Shown here piece by piece: positions 36,233 to 46,835 of a DNA stretch of 64,000 nt. Below the pieces are notes generated by a model, which did no database searches, was not told the DNA's origin, and saw only the letters and a list, made by a program, of their open reading frames with translations. The stretch is from positions 1 to 64,000 of the forward strand of contig JAFYVB010000009.1 of NCBI GenBank assembly GCA_017549335.1, given 5' to 3'. The translations under genes and the position numbers were made by a program. The DNA comes from Clostridia bacterium (GTDB lineage Bacteria > Bacillota > Clostridia > Christensenellales > Aristaeellaceae). Every line of letters begins with the position of its first letter. Within the stretch, counting starts at the first letter, position 1.

Positions 36233-36835
36233 TTAGTCCTCGATGATGGGGAAATAGCGCTTGCTGCGCTGTTTTTCGGCGTCCACGATGCTTTTGAGCT
36301 GTTCGTAGGCTGCGTCCAGATCATCGTTGATCACAAGATAGTCGTATTTGTCCTTGAGTGCGATCTCGCCTCTGGCATTGGCAAGGCGGGTCTCCACCTT
36401 TTCGGGAGTCTCGGTGCCGCGGCCTTCCAGACGCCTTCTCAGCTCGCTCATGGACGGGGGGAGAATGAAAACGGAAACGCAGTCGGGCATGGATTTCATC
36501 ACGTTGAGCGCGCCCTGCGGGTCGATATCCAGCACCATGTTCAGGCCCTTTTCCATGGCCTCGATCACGGGCTGCACCGGCGTTCCGTAGCGACCGCCGT
36601 GCACCACGGCGTATTCAAGGAAGCCGTTCTTTTTGACCATTTCGTCAAACACTTCGTTGGTAACAAAATGATAATCGCGACCGTCTACCTCGCCGGGGCG
36701 GGGATCGCGGGTGGCATAGCTGACGGAAAAGGTCATGGTTTCATCCTGCGCAAGCAGCTTCTTGAACAGCGTGCCCTTGCCCACGCCAGACGGCCCCGAA
36801 ATGACCAGCAACATACCCTTTCGTGTTTCACGCAT
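36233..36835 (-). CDS. gmk: Guanylate kinase
   Basis: A 200-residue enzyme that phosphorylates GMP to GDP. The P-loop GPSGVGKGT is at about residues 14-22, the GMP-binding segment is SYATRDPRPGEVDGRDYHFV, and the lid region follows with EYAVVHGGRYGTP. In this gene order it would normally be preceded by remA, which is absent here. Confidence 0.97.
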   Translation of the reverse strand: MRETRKGMLLVISGPSGVGKGTLFKKLLAQDETMTFSVSYATRDPRPGEVDGRDYHFVTNEVFDEMVKKNGFLEYAVVHGGRYGTPVQPVIEAMEKGLNMVLDIDPQGALNVMKSMPDCVSVFILPPSMSELRRRLEGRGTETPEKVETRLANARGEIALKDKYDYLVINDDLDAAYEQLKSIVDAEKQRSKRYFPIIED

Positions 36836-36866
36836 GGACCTTGTCTCCTTTGCACTAAATCAACGG

Positions 36867-37739
36867 TTATTCTACGTTCTGGATCTGCTCGCGGAGCTTT
36901 TCGATCTCGGACTTGGCGTCCACCACCATTTTGGCGATATCGGCATCCATCGCCTTGGAGCCGATGGTGTTAACCTCGCGGTTCATCTCCTGAACCAGGA
37001 AATTGAGCTTGCTGCCGCACATTTCTTCGCCGTCCATCAGTTTATGCGCCTGACGGATATGGGAATCAAGGCGGGAGATCTCTTCATCGATGGCGGCACG
37101 GTCGGCAAAAATGGCCACCTCCTGAATCAGACGCTGCTGATCGATCTCCGTCACGCCGCTCTCCGCCACGCGCTGCAACAGGCGAACGCGGTATTCTTCG
37201 GTAACGCCGGGGGCGCGCTCGGCAATCTGCAGTCTGAGGCTTTCAAGGCCGTCCAGATGCACATTCAGATCGGCTTTCAGCGCTTCGCCCTCACGCAGAC
37301 GCATGGCATCCGCTTCTTCGAGGGCGGCTTTGAGGGTATCGATGAGCAGTTCGCCCACCGCCTCGCGGTCTTCCTCCTGCTCGGTGACGGTCAGCACGTC
37401 GGGCAGCTGCGCGTACTCGTAAAGCGATACGTTGTTTTCTGCGCCGGTGGCCTGAGCAAGCTCTGCCATAGCATCTCTGTAAGCGGCGGCAAGCGCTGCA
37501 TCACAGGTAACCTTGCGGGCGTCGGAACGGGCATTGCGGTAGGTGACAAACACATCCACATGACCGCGCTGCATGGCTGCGGAAATCTGCTTGCGGAGCA
37601 TATCCTCCGCAAACCCCAGATGTCTGGGCAATCTGGGTGAAACGTCCAGAAAACGGTGATTGACGGACTTGACTTCCACCGTCATTTCTCTGCCGTCACG
37701 AACATTCTGCGTGCGGCCGTAACCGGTCATGCTGCGCAT
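36867..37739 (-). CDS. yicC: YicC-family endoribonuclease
   Basis: A 290-residue protein of the YicC/YloC family, recently described as endoribonucleases involved in RNA turnover. It begins with the signature MRSMTGYGRT and contains VEVKSVNHRFLDVSPRLP. The C-terminal DUF1732 part has IDEEISRLDSHIRQ and LDFLVQEMNRE-like LNFLVQEMNREVNTIGSKA. It is the first gene of the housekeeping cluster after a terminator. The next gene is gmk at 31 bases, with no remA between. Confidence 0.93.
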   Translation of the reverse strand: MRSMTGYGRTQNVRDGREMTVEVKSVNHRFLDVSPRLPRHLGFAEDMLRKQISAAMQRGHVDVFVTYRNARSDARKVTCDAALAAAYRDAMAELAQATGAENNVSLYEYAQLPDVLTVTEQEEDREAVGELLIDTLKAALEEADAMRLREGEALKADLNVHLDGLESLRLQIAERAPGVTEEYRVRLLQRVAESGVTEIDQQRLIQEVAIFADRAAIDEEISRLDSHIRQAHKLMDGEEMCGSKLNFLVQEMNREVNTIGSKAMDADIAKMVVDAKSEIEKLREQIQNVE

Positions 37740-37820
37740 AGCTTACCCCTCCCTTGCTATCAAATTATTATAGCACAAAATGCAGATTCTGAAAAGACTG
37801 AATCCGCCCAAAAATAGCGA

Positions 37821-37845
37821 AAGCCCGGATAAAAAATCCGGGCTT
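37821..37845 (-). terminator. Probable terminator after ftsK
   Basis: AAGCCCGGAT (37821-37830) pairs perfectly with ATCCGGGCTT (37836-37845) around an A-rich loop. A broken U-run follows on the minus strand. Confidence 0.65.
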
Positions 37846-37852
37846 GATCGCG

Positions 37853-40642
37853 TTATTCATCCAGAATTTGCGCCTGCATTTTGGCATAATCTTCGCGGGT
37901 GATCAGTGTCCTGCGGGGCTTGGGGCCTTCGTCCTGGGATACGATGCCCATGTTGGCCAGTTTATCAATGAGCTTGCCGGCGCGGGAATGCCCCAGGCCC
38001 AGCCTTCTGCGCAGCATACTGATGGACATCTGTCCGCTTTCGATGGCCATTTCAATGGCCCGCTGCAAAAGCTCGTTTTCGGTATTGGTCTGATACTCGG
38101 GATCGTTCTGATGGTTATTGGCGGCCATGGAAGCCTCCATTTCCTCAATGGCGGCGCGCTCCATGTGCTCATCCACGCGATCGTCATATTCGGCGGTGTT
38201 GTTTGCCTTGATGTATTCCGTAACGTCCGCCACTTCTTCATCCGAAACAAAGCAGCCCTGCACGCGAACGGGCACGAATTCCTCACGGGGATAGTAGAGC
38301 ATATCGCCCTTACCCAGCAGCTTTTCGGCGCCCACAGAATCGATAATGGTGCGGCTGTCCACGTTATTGGCCACAGCAAAGGCAATCCGGCTGGGGATAT
38401 TCGCCTTGATGATACCGGTAATCACGTCAACGGAGGGTCGCTGGGTGGCGACGATCATGTAAATACCGGCGGCACGGGCCAGCGCAGCCAGACGCTGAAT
38501 GGATTCTTCCACCTGTTTGCGGCACTGTACCATCAGATCGCTGAACTCATCGATGATGACCACGATATCGGGCATGCGGTCGCTTTCACAGGCTATCTTT
38601 TTGTTGTATCCCTCGATGTTGCGGGCTCCCGTTTGCTGGAACTTGCGGTAGCGCTCGCCCATTTCCTGAACCACCCAATCCAGCGCAGCCGCCGCCTTCT
38701 TGGGATCGCTGACCACTTCGGTCAAAAGATGGGGAATGCCGTTGTAGGGCTGCAGTTCCACCATCTTGGGATCGATCATCAGCAGGCGCACCTGCTGAGG
38801 CGTGGCGCGGTACAGAATGCTCATGATAATGGCGTTGATACACACCGATTTACCGCTGCCGGTGGCGCCTGCGATCAGCAGATGGGGCATCTTGGACAAT
38901 TCGCAGATGATGGGCGTACCCGTAATATCCTTACCGATAGCTACAGCCGTGGGCGAAGGATTATTGCGCATCTGATCGCTGTCAAGCACTTCCTTGAAGG
39001 TGACCTTGCTCACCTTCCGGTTGGGCACTTCAATGCCTACCAGCGAAGTATTGGGAATGGGAATCTCGGTACGCAGCCCCGTGGACTGCATGGCCATCGC
39101 CAGGTTTTTGGTAATATTATTCAGGCGGTTGACGTTGATGCCGTCTGCCAGCCGCAGCGCAAACCGGGTGATGGCGGGGCCGTGAATCACATACTGAACC
39201 TTGGCTTCAATACTGAAGGACGCCAGGGTTTTTTCCAGCAGCCTTGCGCGTTCCTCATCTTCCTCCGCGTAATTGGTCAGATTGCGCTCAGGCTCATTGA
39301 GCATTCGCAGCGAGGGCTTTGCATACTCGCTGTCCATGGTACGCATGGCTTCTCGTGTATGCTTTTGCTCAAAGGGATCAATGCGCGGCGCTTCCTCGCT
39401 GCGGGGATTGATGGCAATGCGCTTGCCTGCCATATCCACGGCGGGATCGGTATATACCTGCTTGACTTCTCCCGTCACATGGCTGCCGCTGCGTACGGCG
39501 GGCGTCTTCTTTTCGGGCGCAGGCTGCACAGCCTTGGGCTCGGACACCTTAACGCGGGGCGCGTCAAAGGTTTGCTGCTGCACTTCGGGCTCGGCATAAA
39601 CCGTTTCCTGAACGGGCGCTTTTTTCTCAACAGGCAGGGGCATTTCCACCTGAACAGTCTGCGCAGGCTGCTCCGTTTCAGTTTCCTGCGCTGCATGGCG
39701 TGCGCTGCGGCGGCCGGGCGCTTTCTTTTTCTCTTCCCTGACAGGCTTATAATCATCGCCCACGGGGATATGTTCTTCATACAGCACGTCCGTTTGAACG
39801 GGGACAAAGCCGCGGGATTCAGGAGTAGAGCGATCCTCATAGGCTTCATACTGCGGCTGTTCGGGCACAAGATAACTCTCCTGCACGTCGCTGTGCACGC
39901 TGGTTTCCCGGGAATAGGTAACCTGCTGCTGCGGGATCAATGGCTGCATCTGAACAGGATGGTAGACAGGCTCGGGAGGCATCTCCTCCTGCGCCTCTTC
40001 GTTCTGCGCAGTCCGTTCGGCACGGCGCACGCTGACCGTTCTCCACGCTTCAAAAGGATTAAATCGAAGCAGCACCAGCAAAAGCACCAGTTCCAGCGCG
40101 CACAGGATAAACGCGCTGCCCGCCGAAGCAAAATTGGTTTTGTACAAGGGACAGGCGATCAGCATACCCAGCAGACCGCCGCCGGCAAGCATACCGTTAT
40201 TGAAAGAGCGCAGATGATACGCGCCCGTAAGGTACGCACCGAACGTGGTATTTTCCCGCAAACCAAGCCAGTTTTTATTACCGTTGGCAATATAGACCAG
40301 CAGCGTCTGATCGCCGGCTCTGCCCAAAAGCGTTACAATGGCCAGCAGCAGCCAGTACATCAAAAGCACGATGACGTAGGCGCGTACCGTCACCTTATGC
40401 TTGGCGGATACGCAAAGCAGCGCACCGCCCCACAGCGCAAAGAAAGGCAGCAAAGAGCACAGCGTACCGCCGAGGCCGTGCGCCGTATCGCGGAAAAAGC
40501 GAAGGGTATTAAAAACCGATGCATTGGCAAGCAGCCCCAGCGCCCAACCAAAGCCAACGGCAATGAGCACGCAGCCCAACGTCAGCCGCACCGGGCCGCC
40601 CCTTGTGCTGGTTGTGATCTGCTGCTTTTTATTCTGCGCCAT
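37853..40642 (-). CDS. ftsK: DNA translocase FtsK/SpoIIIE
   Basis: A 929-residue membrane-anchored DNA pump for chromosome segregation at the septum. Four membrane helices occupy about residues 20-185. A low-complexity Gln/Glu/Pro-rich linker runs to about 430. The motor (about 440-850) contains Walker A GATGSGKSV and Walker B VVIIDEFSDLM, with the arginine-rich TQRPSVDVITG. The C-terminal gamma winged helix (about 860-925, SMLRRRLGLGHSRAGKLIDKL) would read KOPS/SRS polarity sequences. FtsK and SpoIIIE cannot be told apart by sequence alone. Confidence 0.96.
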   Translation of the reverse strand: MAQNKKQQITTSTRGGPVRLTLGCVLIAVGFGWALGLLANASVFNTLRFFRDTAHGLGGTLCSLLPFFALWGGALLCVSAKHKVTVRAYVIVLLMYWLLLAIVTLLGRAGDQTLLVYIANGNKNWLGLRENTTFGAYLTGAYHLRSFNNGMLAGGGLLGMLIACPLYKTNFASAGSAFILCALELVLLLVLLRFNPFEAWRTVSVRRAERTAQNEEAQEEMPPEPVYHPVQMQPLIPQQQVTYSRETSVHSDVQESYLVPEQPQYEAYEDRSTPESRGFVPVQTDVLYEEHIPVGDDYKPVREEKKKAPGRRSARHAAQETETEQPAQTVQVEMPLPVEKKAPVQETVYAEPEVQQQTFDAPRVKVSEPKAVQPAPEKKTPAVRSGSHVTGEVKQVYTDPAVDMAGKRIAINPRSEEAPRIDPFEQKHTREAMRTMDSEYAKPSLRMLNEPERNLTNYAEEDEERARLLEKTLASFSIEAKVQYVIHGPAITRFALRLADGINVNRLNNITKNLAMAMQSTGLRTEIPIPNTSLVGIEVPNRKVSKVTFKEVLDSDQMRNNPSPTAVAIGKDITGTPIICELSKMPHLLIAGATGSGKSVCINAIIMSILYRATPQQVRLLMIDPKMVELQPYNGIPHLLTEVVSDPKKAAAALDWVVQEMGERYRKFQQTGARNIEGYNKKIACESDRMPDIVVIIDEFSDLMVQCRKQVEESIQRLAALARAAGIYMIVATQRPSVDVITGIIKANIPSRIAFAVANNVDSRTIIDSVGAEKLLGKGDMLYYPREEFVPVRVQGCFVSDEEVADVTEYIKANNTAEYDDRVDEHMERAAIEEMEASMAANNHQNDPEYQTNTENELLQRAIEMAIESGQMSISMLRRRLGLGHSRAGKLIDKLANMGIVSQDEGPKPRRTLITREDYAKMQAQILDE

Positions 40643-40663
40643 GATTTTCTCTCCTTCGCGTGC

Positions 40664-41728
40664 TCATCGGGCGATCTCCACCGCAGAAAGCACGTCATTT
40701 ACATCGTAATACAGAATCAGGTCATATTCGCCCGCGGTATAAACGTCAAGCATCCCCTCGGCGATACGGTAGCTTTCCGCCGTGTCGGGATCCAGAAGCG
40801 CACTGCCGCGGGGTTTGCCCAAGGCGTTTATGCATTCTTTCCGCGTAGACACGCCCGTTTTAAGGCCCTGCATATCAAGTCTTTGAGAACGGATGCCCTT
40901 GAGCCTTTCCCCTGTATCGGCGTCTCTTGCCATGATAAAGCTTACGCCGCGCAAAGAAGGCTCTTCCACCTCGTAAATTTCACCGTTTACAATAAAATCG
41001 GATTCATTCAGGCCGCCGAAAGCATTCAGCACACTTTCCAGCGTCATATCAAGGGACACCTGTCCCACGCCGAAAAGCTTTCCTTCCGCCGCCAGGGTAA
41101 GAACGTCGCCTTCCCCTGCAGCGCCGATCCCCTCATTTTCCAGTTCCAGTTCAAAATATTTGATCTCCACCGCGCCGCTGTTTCCCGAGAAAAAGCTGAA
41201 GCGATCGGAGGGGTAATGAACGGTCAGGCCGTCATGGGAAAGATAGATGTTCTCAAGGGGTACAGGCAGAAGCTCCGCCGCATCCAGATAGGTGTTGAGC
41301 TGCGGCAAAACGGTTTCTTCCACGTACAGATCCAAACGGGAGGAGAGCCCGTCCATATCGGAAAACACGCTGTCAAGAGAAGCTTCCGAGCCTTCCGTCA
41401 GGTTGATCAGCACCGTTTCCACCGTTTGTCCGTAGCGGCCGAAGCGGATCTTTCCCTGCTGGATAAATCGCAAAGACGCATAGGAAACCCCGTCTTTTTC
41501 AAACAGGTACAGATCGCTTTTCCCTGTGATCTCCGTTCCGCTGCGAAGGAGGATGAGTGCATCGGCAATTCCCAGATGCGAAGAAAGAAGCTCGTTTAAG
41601 GCATCATCATCCGCCGTGACGTAGGTGATCTGACCCCTATCCGTTTTTTCCGTTTTCATTTGTAATTCCGCACCGGCGGAAAGACATACCGTCATCAAAA
41701 GCAAAAGTGCGACCAGAAATTTGCGCAC
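40664..41728 (-). CDS. Exported protein of unknown function downstream-coupled to ftsK
   Basis: A 354-residue exported protein. GTG 41728 is chosen because GGAGG ends 8 bases upstream; an earlier GTG overlaps that site. Residues 1-21 form a signal peptide (LVALLLLMTVCLSAGA). The C-terminal 130 residues appear to hold two related units, each with a pattern like LxxVLxAFG or xxECINALG followed by strands, reminiscent of BamE/SmpA-type or DUF4309-like repeats; this is a weak resemblance. It is transcribed just ahead of ftsK with a 21-base gap, so it may share its promoter and have a wall-related role. Confidence 0.65.
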   Translation of the reverse strand: MRKFLVALLLLMTVCLSAGAELQMKTEKTDRGQITYVTADDDALNELLSSHLGIADALILLRSGTEITGKSDLYLFEKDGVSYASLRFIQQGKIRFGRYGQTVETVLINLTEGSEASLDSVFSDMDGLSSRLDLYVEETVLPQLNTYLDAAELLPVPLENIYLSHDGLTVHYPSDRFSFFSGNSGAVEIKYFELELENEGIGAAGEGDVLTLAAEGKLFGVGQVSLDMTLESVLNAFGGLNESDFIVNGEIYEVEEPSLRGVSFIMARDADTGERLKGIRSQRLDMQGLKTGVSTRKECINALGKPRGSALLDPDTAESYRIAEGMLDVYTAGEYDLILYYDVNDVLSAVEIAR

Positions 41729-41810
41729 AGTCCTCACCTCCGTTCCCTTTCATTTTACCGCATATTACAATTATGTGTCAAACCAAAGTTATATTTTTTC
41801 TAATTTGTTA

Positions 41811-41844
41811 CAAAGAAAAAGGGCGCGGCATTCCGGCCGCGCCC
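41811..41844 (-). terminator. Terminator after the MATE gene
   Basis: On the minus strand GGGCGCGGC (41844-41836) pairs with GCCGCGCCC (41829-41821), followed by TTTTTCTTTG. Confidence 0.88.
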
Positions 41845-41858
41845 GATGGCAGATATTT

Positions 41859-43223
41859 TTACGCCGCTGCCTGTTTGGCTTTGAGATTTTTTTCCCAGCG
41901 TCCGCTGCGATAAACCAGCGTCGTGGCGATGCTGGCCACCACCCAGCCTGCGGGATAGCTCATACCCACAAACAGCGGGCTGGTGATGAACTGCGTGCCG
42001 ATAATAAGATACAGCTGCCTGAATACCACGAAAGAACCGATGGTGATGATCATGGGCGACAGGCTGTCTCCCGCTCCGCGCAGCGCGCCGGAATAGATCA
42101 GCATCGCACAGTACGGGATATAGAAGGGCGACAGCCACAAAACGAACATCCGCCCGTATTCCAGTACGTTGGGATCGCTGTTGAAAAGCTTGAGCGCGGT
42201 GTCGGAAAACAGCATCAGCACGGCCACGATCACCGCTGTACCGACTGCAGACAGGATCAGACCGGCATTGACGCCCTTCTTGACACGGTCGATCCTGCCC
42301 GCGCCCAGATTCTGTCCCACAAAGGTGGTATTGGCCATGCCCACGCACATCATCAGCAGCCACGCGAAGGCGTCCAGACGGCTGTAGCTGGTCCAGCCGG
42401 CCATGCAGTCGGACTGGAATTCGTTGATATACGCCTGAACGAACACATTTGAGAAGGACACCACACTGGTCTGAATCCCGGCAGGCAGACCGATTCTGAG
42501 AATACGCTTGAGCTCCCCGCCATGGATATGCAGCCGGGACAGCTGCAGCTGATGGTCTTCTTTCGTTTTGGCAAGCACGATCAGGATCAGCACCGCCGAT
42601 GCGCACTGCGAAACAACCGTCGCCCACGCAACGCCGGCCACACCCATACGGAAGAAAATCACAAAAACAAGATCAAGCACCACATTCAGGCAGGCAGAAA
42701 AAATCAGAAAATACAAAGGTCTTTTGCTGTCGCCCACCGCACGAAGAATGCCTGCGCCGATGTTATACACCATCAGCCCCACGATGCCGCCAAAATAAAT
42801 CCGCAGATACGCAGAGGCTTCGGCAAACACGTCTTCGGGGGTTGACATCATGCGCAGCAGCGGATCGGTTGCAACCAGCCCCAGCACTGTGCAGAAAAGC
42901 GCCGCGCCAATCGTCAGTGCCATGGCCGTATGAACCGCATTATGCACGCCGCGCTTATCCCTGGCGCCAAAGCACTGGCTGATCACAACACCCGCGCCCA
43001 TGGAAAGGCCGGAGAAAAAGCCGATCAGCGCATTGATGACGCTGCCGGTGGAGCCCACCGCAGCCAGCGCCTGCTTGCCCACGAACTGTCCCACCACCAC
43101 GCTGTCCACCGTGTTATAAAGCTGCTGAAAAATCTGTCCGATCAGCAGCGGCATCGCAAAGACGATCAGGTGCTTGAGGATCGGCCCCTGCGTCATGTCC
43201 ACGCTCTTTTTCCCCTTGGGCAT
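41859..43223 (-). CDS. MATE-family multidrug efflux transporter
   Basis: A 454-residue transporter with twelve membrane helices in two six-helix halves. Family landmarks are PLLIGQIFQQLYNTVDSVVVGQFVG near residues 25-49, GAGVVISQCFGARDK, and the second-half repeats ending in RGAGDSLSPM. MATE proteins export cationic drugs using sodium or proton gradients; the real substrate is unknown. ATG 43223 follows GGGAGAAAG and yields the normal N-terminus; upstream in-frame ATGs would extend it by 26 residues. A TATAAT (43265-43260) may be its -10. Confidence 0.92.
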   Translation of the reverse strand: MPKGKKSVDMTQGPILKHLIVFAMPLLIGQIFQQLYNTVDSVVVGQFVGKQALAAVGSTGSVINALIGFFSGLSMGAGVVISQCFGARDKRGVHNAVHTAMALTIGAALFCTVLGLVATDPLLRMMSTPEDVFAEASAYLRIYFGGIVGLMVYNIGAGILRAVGDSKRPLYFLIFSACLNVVLDLVFVIFFRMGVAGVAWATVVSQCASAVLILIVLAKTKEDHQLQLSRLHIHGGELKRILRIGLPAGIQTSVVSFSNVFVQAYINEFQSDCMAGWTSYSRLDAFAWLLMMCVGMANTTFVGQNLGAGRIDRVKKGVNAGLILSAVGTAVIVAVLMLFSDTALKLFNSDPNVLEYGRMFVLWLSPFYIPYCAMLIYSGALRGAGDSLSPMIITIGSFVVFRQLYLIIGTQFITSPLFVGMSYPAGWVVASIATTLVYRSGRWEKNLKAKQAAA

Positions 43224-43297
43224 TTTAATCTTTCTCCCATCCAAATTGATACGCATCCCATTATACCATTTTATTTTCTGTTGGAAAGTAAAAAACA

Positions 43298-43492
43298 TCA
43301 TAAAAACAACATCCTTCCCTTCTCGCTTCCCGGAAGGATGTTGCCGCTGCGGACAGCTGCCGCATAAATATCTCCCACCGATTGCACCGCCGAAGCCTCT
43401 CCCGGCTTATACGGTTCGTTGAACACGGGGAATGCATAATACCGTTCCGCAGCGAAGACGGTCTTGCGGGAAAACTCCCCCTTAACCTTCAT
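43298..43492 (-). CDS. Small protein translationally coupled to the MFS gene
   Basis: A 64-residue protein whose ATG (43492) overlaps the MFS stop codon as ATGA, with AAGGA just before it. The sequence is soluble and contains FAAERYYAFPVFNEPYKPG and SVGDIYAAAVRSGNILPG. It has natural composition, no known domain and no membrane segment. The transcript terminator hairpin lies within its last codons, which is unusual. Coupling to the transporter suggests a common purpose, but none can be named. Confidence 0.55.
   Translation of the reverse strand: MKVKGEFSRKTVFAAERYYAFPVFNEPYKPGEASAVQSVGDIYAAAVRSGNILPGSEKGRMLFL
43302..43343 (-). terminator. Terminator of the MFS operon, inside the last codons of the small gene
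   Basis: A perfect 12-bp stem, CAACATCCTTCC (43307-43318) with GGAAGGATGTTG (43332-43343), is followed on the minus strand by TTTTT (43306-43302). Confidence 0.85.
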
Positions 43493-44763
43493 TCCTTCAG
43501 CTTTCCCTTTTTGATGAGAACCTTTCGTACGTAAATCATTGCCGCCACCGTCAGCACAAGGCTGATGGCCGACAGCACCTGCTGTGCGTAAACGGTCACG
43601 CCCCAAATGCTGTTTCCGCCGTTTTGCATCCGGGTCACCAGCGGGCTGATGCACACCGTTGTCACAAATCCGGCAATGCCTGCCGCAGCCTGACTGATGG
43701 CAAGAGCATCGGAGCGCATTTCAAAGGGAGCGTAATCAAACACCATGTTCACCATGGCGCTGTTTATGCCGCCCATGGCAATGCCATGGAACAGATAATA
43801 AAGCACGAACATGATTAGGCCGTTTAAAGGCGTGGCGAACATAACGCAGACGGCGCTGACCGCAAGAAAAGCAAAGCACTTTTCAATCATCACGGCAAAG
43901 GAGCGTTTATCGGCGTACTTTCCCCAGGCTTTCGATACCGCAATGCGCGATACGCTGCTCACAAGCGCCGCAAGGGCCACCGTTTTCAGATCAAGCCCCA
44001 GTTCGCCGATCATATATGTGCCGTAAAAGGGCACGGATACATAATGCGAAATGTTGTAAATGACGTACACCGTCGTCACTTTCAGTATTTTTTTATTCCG
44101 CATCACGGCAGCGATGCTCTGCCGGACAGAACGCTTTTGAGGACTGTTCTCTGCCGGCTCAAAGATATTTGCCATCATCAGCGTATGGATAAGCAGCAGC
44201 GCGCCCACCACGAAGGCCATGATCGGAAAGCTGTCCGTAACGCGTTCCCGGGCGCTGAAGCGATCCATCACCGCGCCCATGGCATAGGAAAACGCCATGC
44301 CGCCGATGAGCGAAACAATTTCCTTGTTCGCAGTAAAGCTGCCCCGCTTTTTATCCTCTACAAGGGACATAAGCCAGCTCATTTTTCTGGGATGGGCCAT
44401 GTTGTAAATCAGATAGGCCGACAGGATCGAAACGATGAACAGCGCCGTCTTGACTCCGTCGGGCAGCGCCGTAAGAGGAATGATATAAAGCATCATGAAC
44501 AGCAGCTGATTCGCAACGCTCATGAAGATCACAAACTTTTTGGTTTTTTCAGTCTTTAAAAGCACCGACAAAAGCTGAAACGTACACCCCAGGGCGATCA
44601 CAGACGATATGACCCCCGTAAGGCTGTCCGAGAAATTCAGGGATTTTGTAACAGTCGCAAGAAACGATCCCATCATCAGGATCGAAATCAGGTATTCGAC
44701 CAGCGCTTCAAAAATATACAGGATCCGGCCGCGCTTGAAAAGCGCCTCGTTATTACTATTCAT
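43489..44763 (-). CDS. MFS-family transporter
   Basis: A 424-residue membrane protein with eleven to twelve helices and a basic central loop (about 195-215, SPQKRSVRQSIAAVMRNKK), the layout of the major facilitator superfamily. Loop 2-3 has weak similarity to the usual GxxxDRxGRR motif. The substrate is unknown. ATG 44763 is chosen over an ATG two codons upstream because the GGAGG at 44774-44770 would abut the latter. It overlaps a 64-residue downstream gene. Confidence 0.85.
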   Translation of the reverse strand: MNSNNEALFKRGRILYIFEALVEYLISILMMGSFLATVTKSLNFSDSLTGVISSVIALGCTFQLLSVLLKTEKTKKFVIFMSVANQLLFMMLYIIPLTALPDGVKTALFIVSILSAYLIYNMAHPRKMSWLMSLVEDKKRGSFTANKEIVSLIGGMAFSYAMGAVMDRFSARERVTDSFPIMAFVVGALLLIHTLMMANIFEPAENSPQKRSVRQSIAAVMRNKKILKVTTVYVIYNISHYVSVPFYGTYMIGELGLDLKTVALAALVSSVSRIAVSKAWGKYADKRSFAVMIEKCFAFLAVSAVCVMFATPLNGLIMFVLYYLFHGIAMGGINSAMVNMVFDYAPFEMRSDALAISQAAAGIAGFVTTVCISPLVTRMQNGGNSIWGVTVYAQQVLSAISLVLTVAAMIYVRKVLIKKGKLKE

Positions 44764-44823
44764 AAGCATCCTCCGCGAGCATCATCATAGCACACAAATC
44801 CGCCGATTTCTACAATCTGACGC

Positions 44824-44852
44824 AAAAAAAGCAGCGGCATGACAGCCGCTGC
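44824..44852 (-). terminator. Terminator of the tig-clpP-clpX operon
   Basis: GCAGCGGC (44831-44838) pairs with GCCGCTGC (44845-44852); the A-run 44824-44830 reads as a U-run on the minus strand. Confidence 0.9.
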
Positions 44853-44879
44853 TTCTCAACTTTGTATGTTGCCGGATTT

Positions 44880-46190
<1,311 letters not shown>

Positions 46191-46198
46191 TTGTCACC

Positions 46199-46795
46199 TC
46201 AGGCTTTGTTATTGCGGGGATAATAGATCTGGTCGATGATATGATAATCCAGCGCTTCCTCGGCGGTCATGAAATAATCGCGTTCGCAGTCCTGACGCAC
46301 CTTGTCCTCGGGCTGCTCGGTCATTTCGCTCATCATGCGGATCATCTTATCCTTGGTGCGCATCAGCCACTTGGCGCGGATCTCCACGTCGGTGGCCTGA
46401 CCGCTGGCGCCGCCCAGGGGCTGGTGGATCATCACTTCGCTGTTGGGCAGCGCCAGACGCTTGCCCTTGGTGCCCGCCATCAGCAGGAAGGCGCCCATGG
46501 AAGCGGCCATGCCCACGCACACGGTGCGCACGTCGCACTTGATGTAATTCATGGTGTCGTAGATCGCCATGCCGGCTGTGACCGAACCGCCGGGGCTGTT
46601 GATATACAGCGAGATATCGGCGTCGGGGTTGTCCATTTCAAGGAACAGCAGCTGGGCAATGACGATATTGGCCACCTGATCGGTGATCTCGTCCGTCAGG
46701 AAGATGATACGGTCCTTGAGCAGACGGGAGTACAGATCATAGCCGCGCTCACCGTTGCTGGTGCGCTCGACAACATTGGGAATGAGAATGCTCAT
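46199..46795 (-). CDS. clpP: ClpP protease proteolytic subunit
   Basis: A 198-residue serine peptidase that forms the tetradecameric chamber of ClpXP. The catalytic triad is visible: S99 in [12 protein letters not shown]124 in MIHQPLGG and D173 in ERDYFMT. The N-terminus begins [28 protein letters not shown], as usual. GGAGG precedes the start. It sits between tig and clpX in the classic order. Confidence 0.97.
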   Translation of the reverse strand: MSILIPNVVERTSNGERGYDLYSRLLKDRIIFLTDEITDQVANIVIAQLLFLEMDNPDADISLYINSPGGSVTAGMAIYDTMNYIKCDVRTVCVGMAASMGAFLLMAGTKGKRLALPNSEVMIHQPLGGASGQATDVEIRAKWLMRTKDKMIRMMSEMTEQPEDKVRQDCERDYFMTAEEALDYHIIDQIYYPRNNKA

Positions 46796-46835
46796 ACCTG
46801 TTTCCTCCTGAAAAAATGTACCTAAAAAGCATATG

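Noticed and set aside
37844-41599. A 1251-codon open frame on the plus strand
   Set aside because: It is antisense to ftsK and the exported protein gene, its composition is rich in His, Gly and Leu with no domain, and ftsK is unambiguous. Long antisense frames arise here because codon bias leaves few stops on the other strand.
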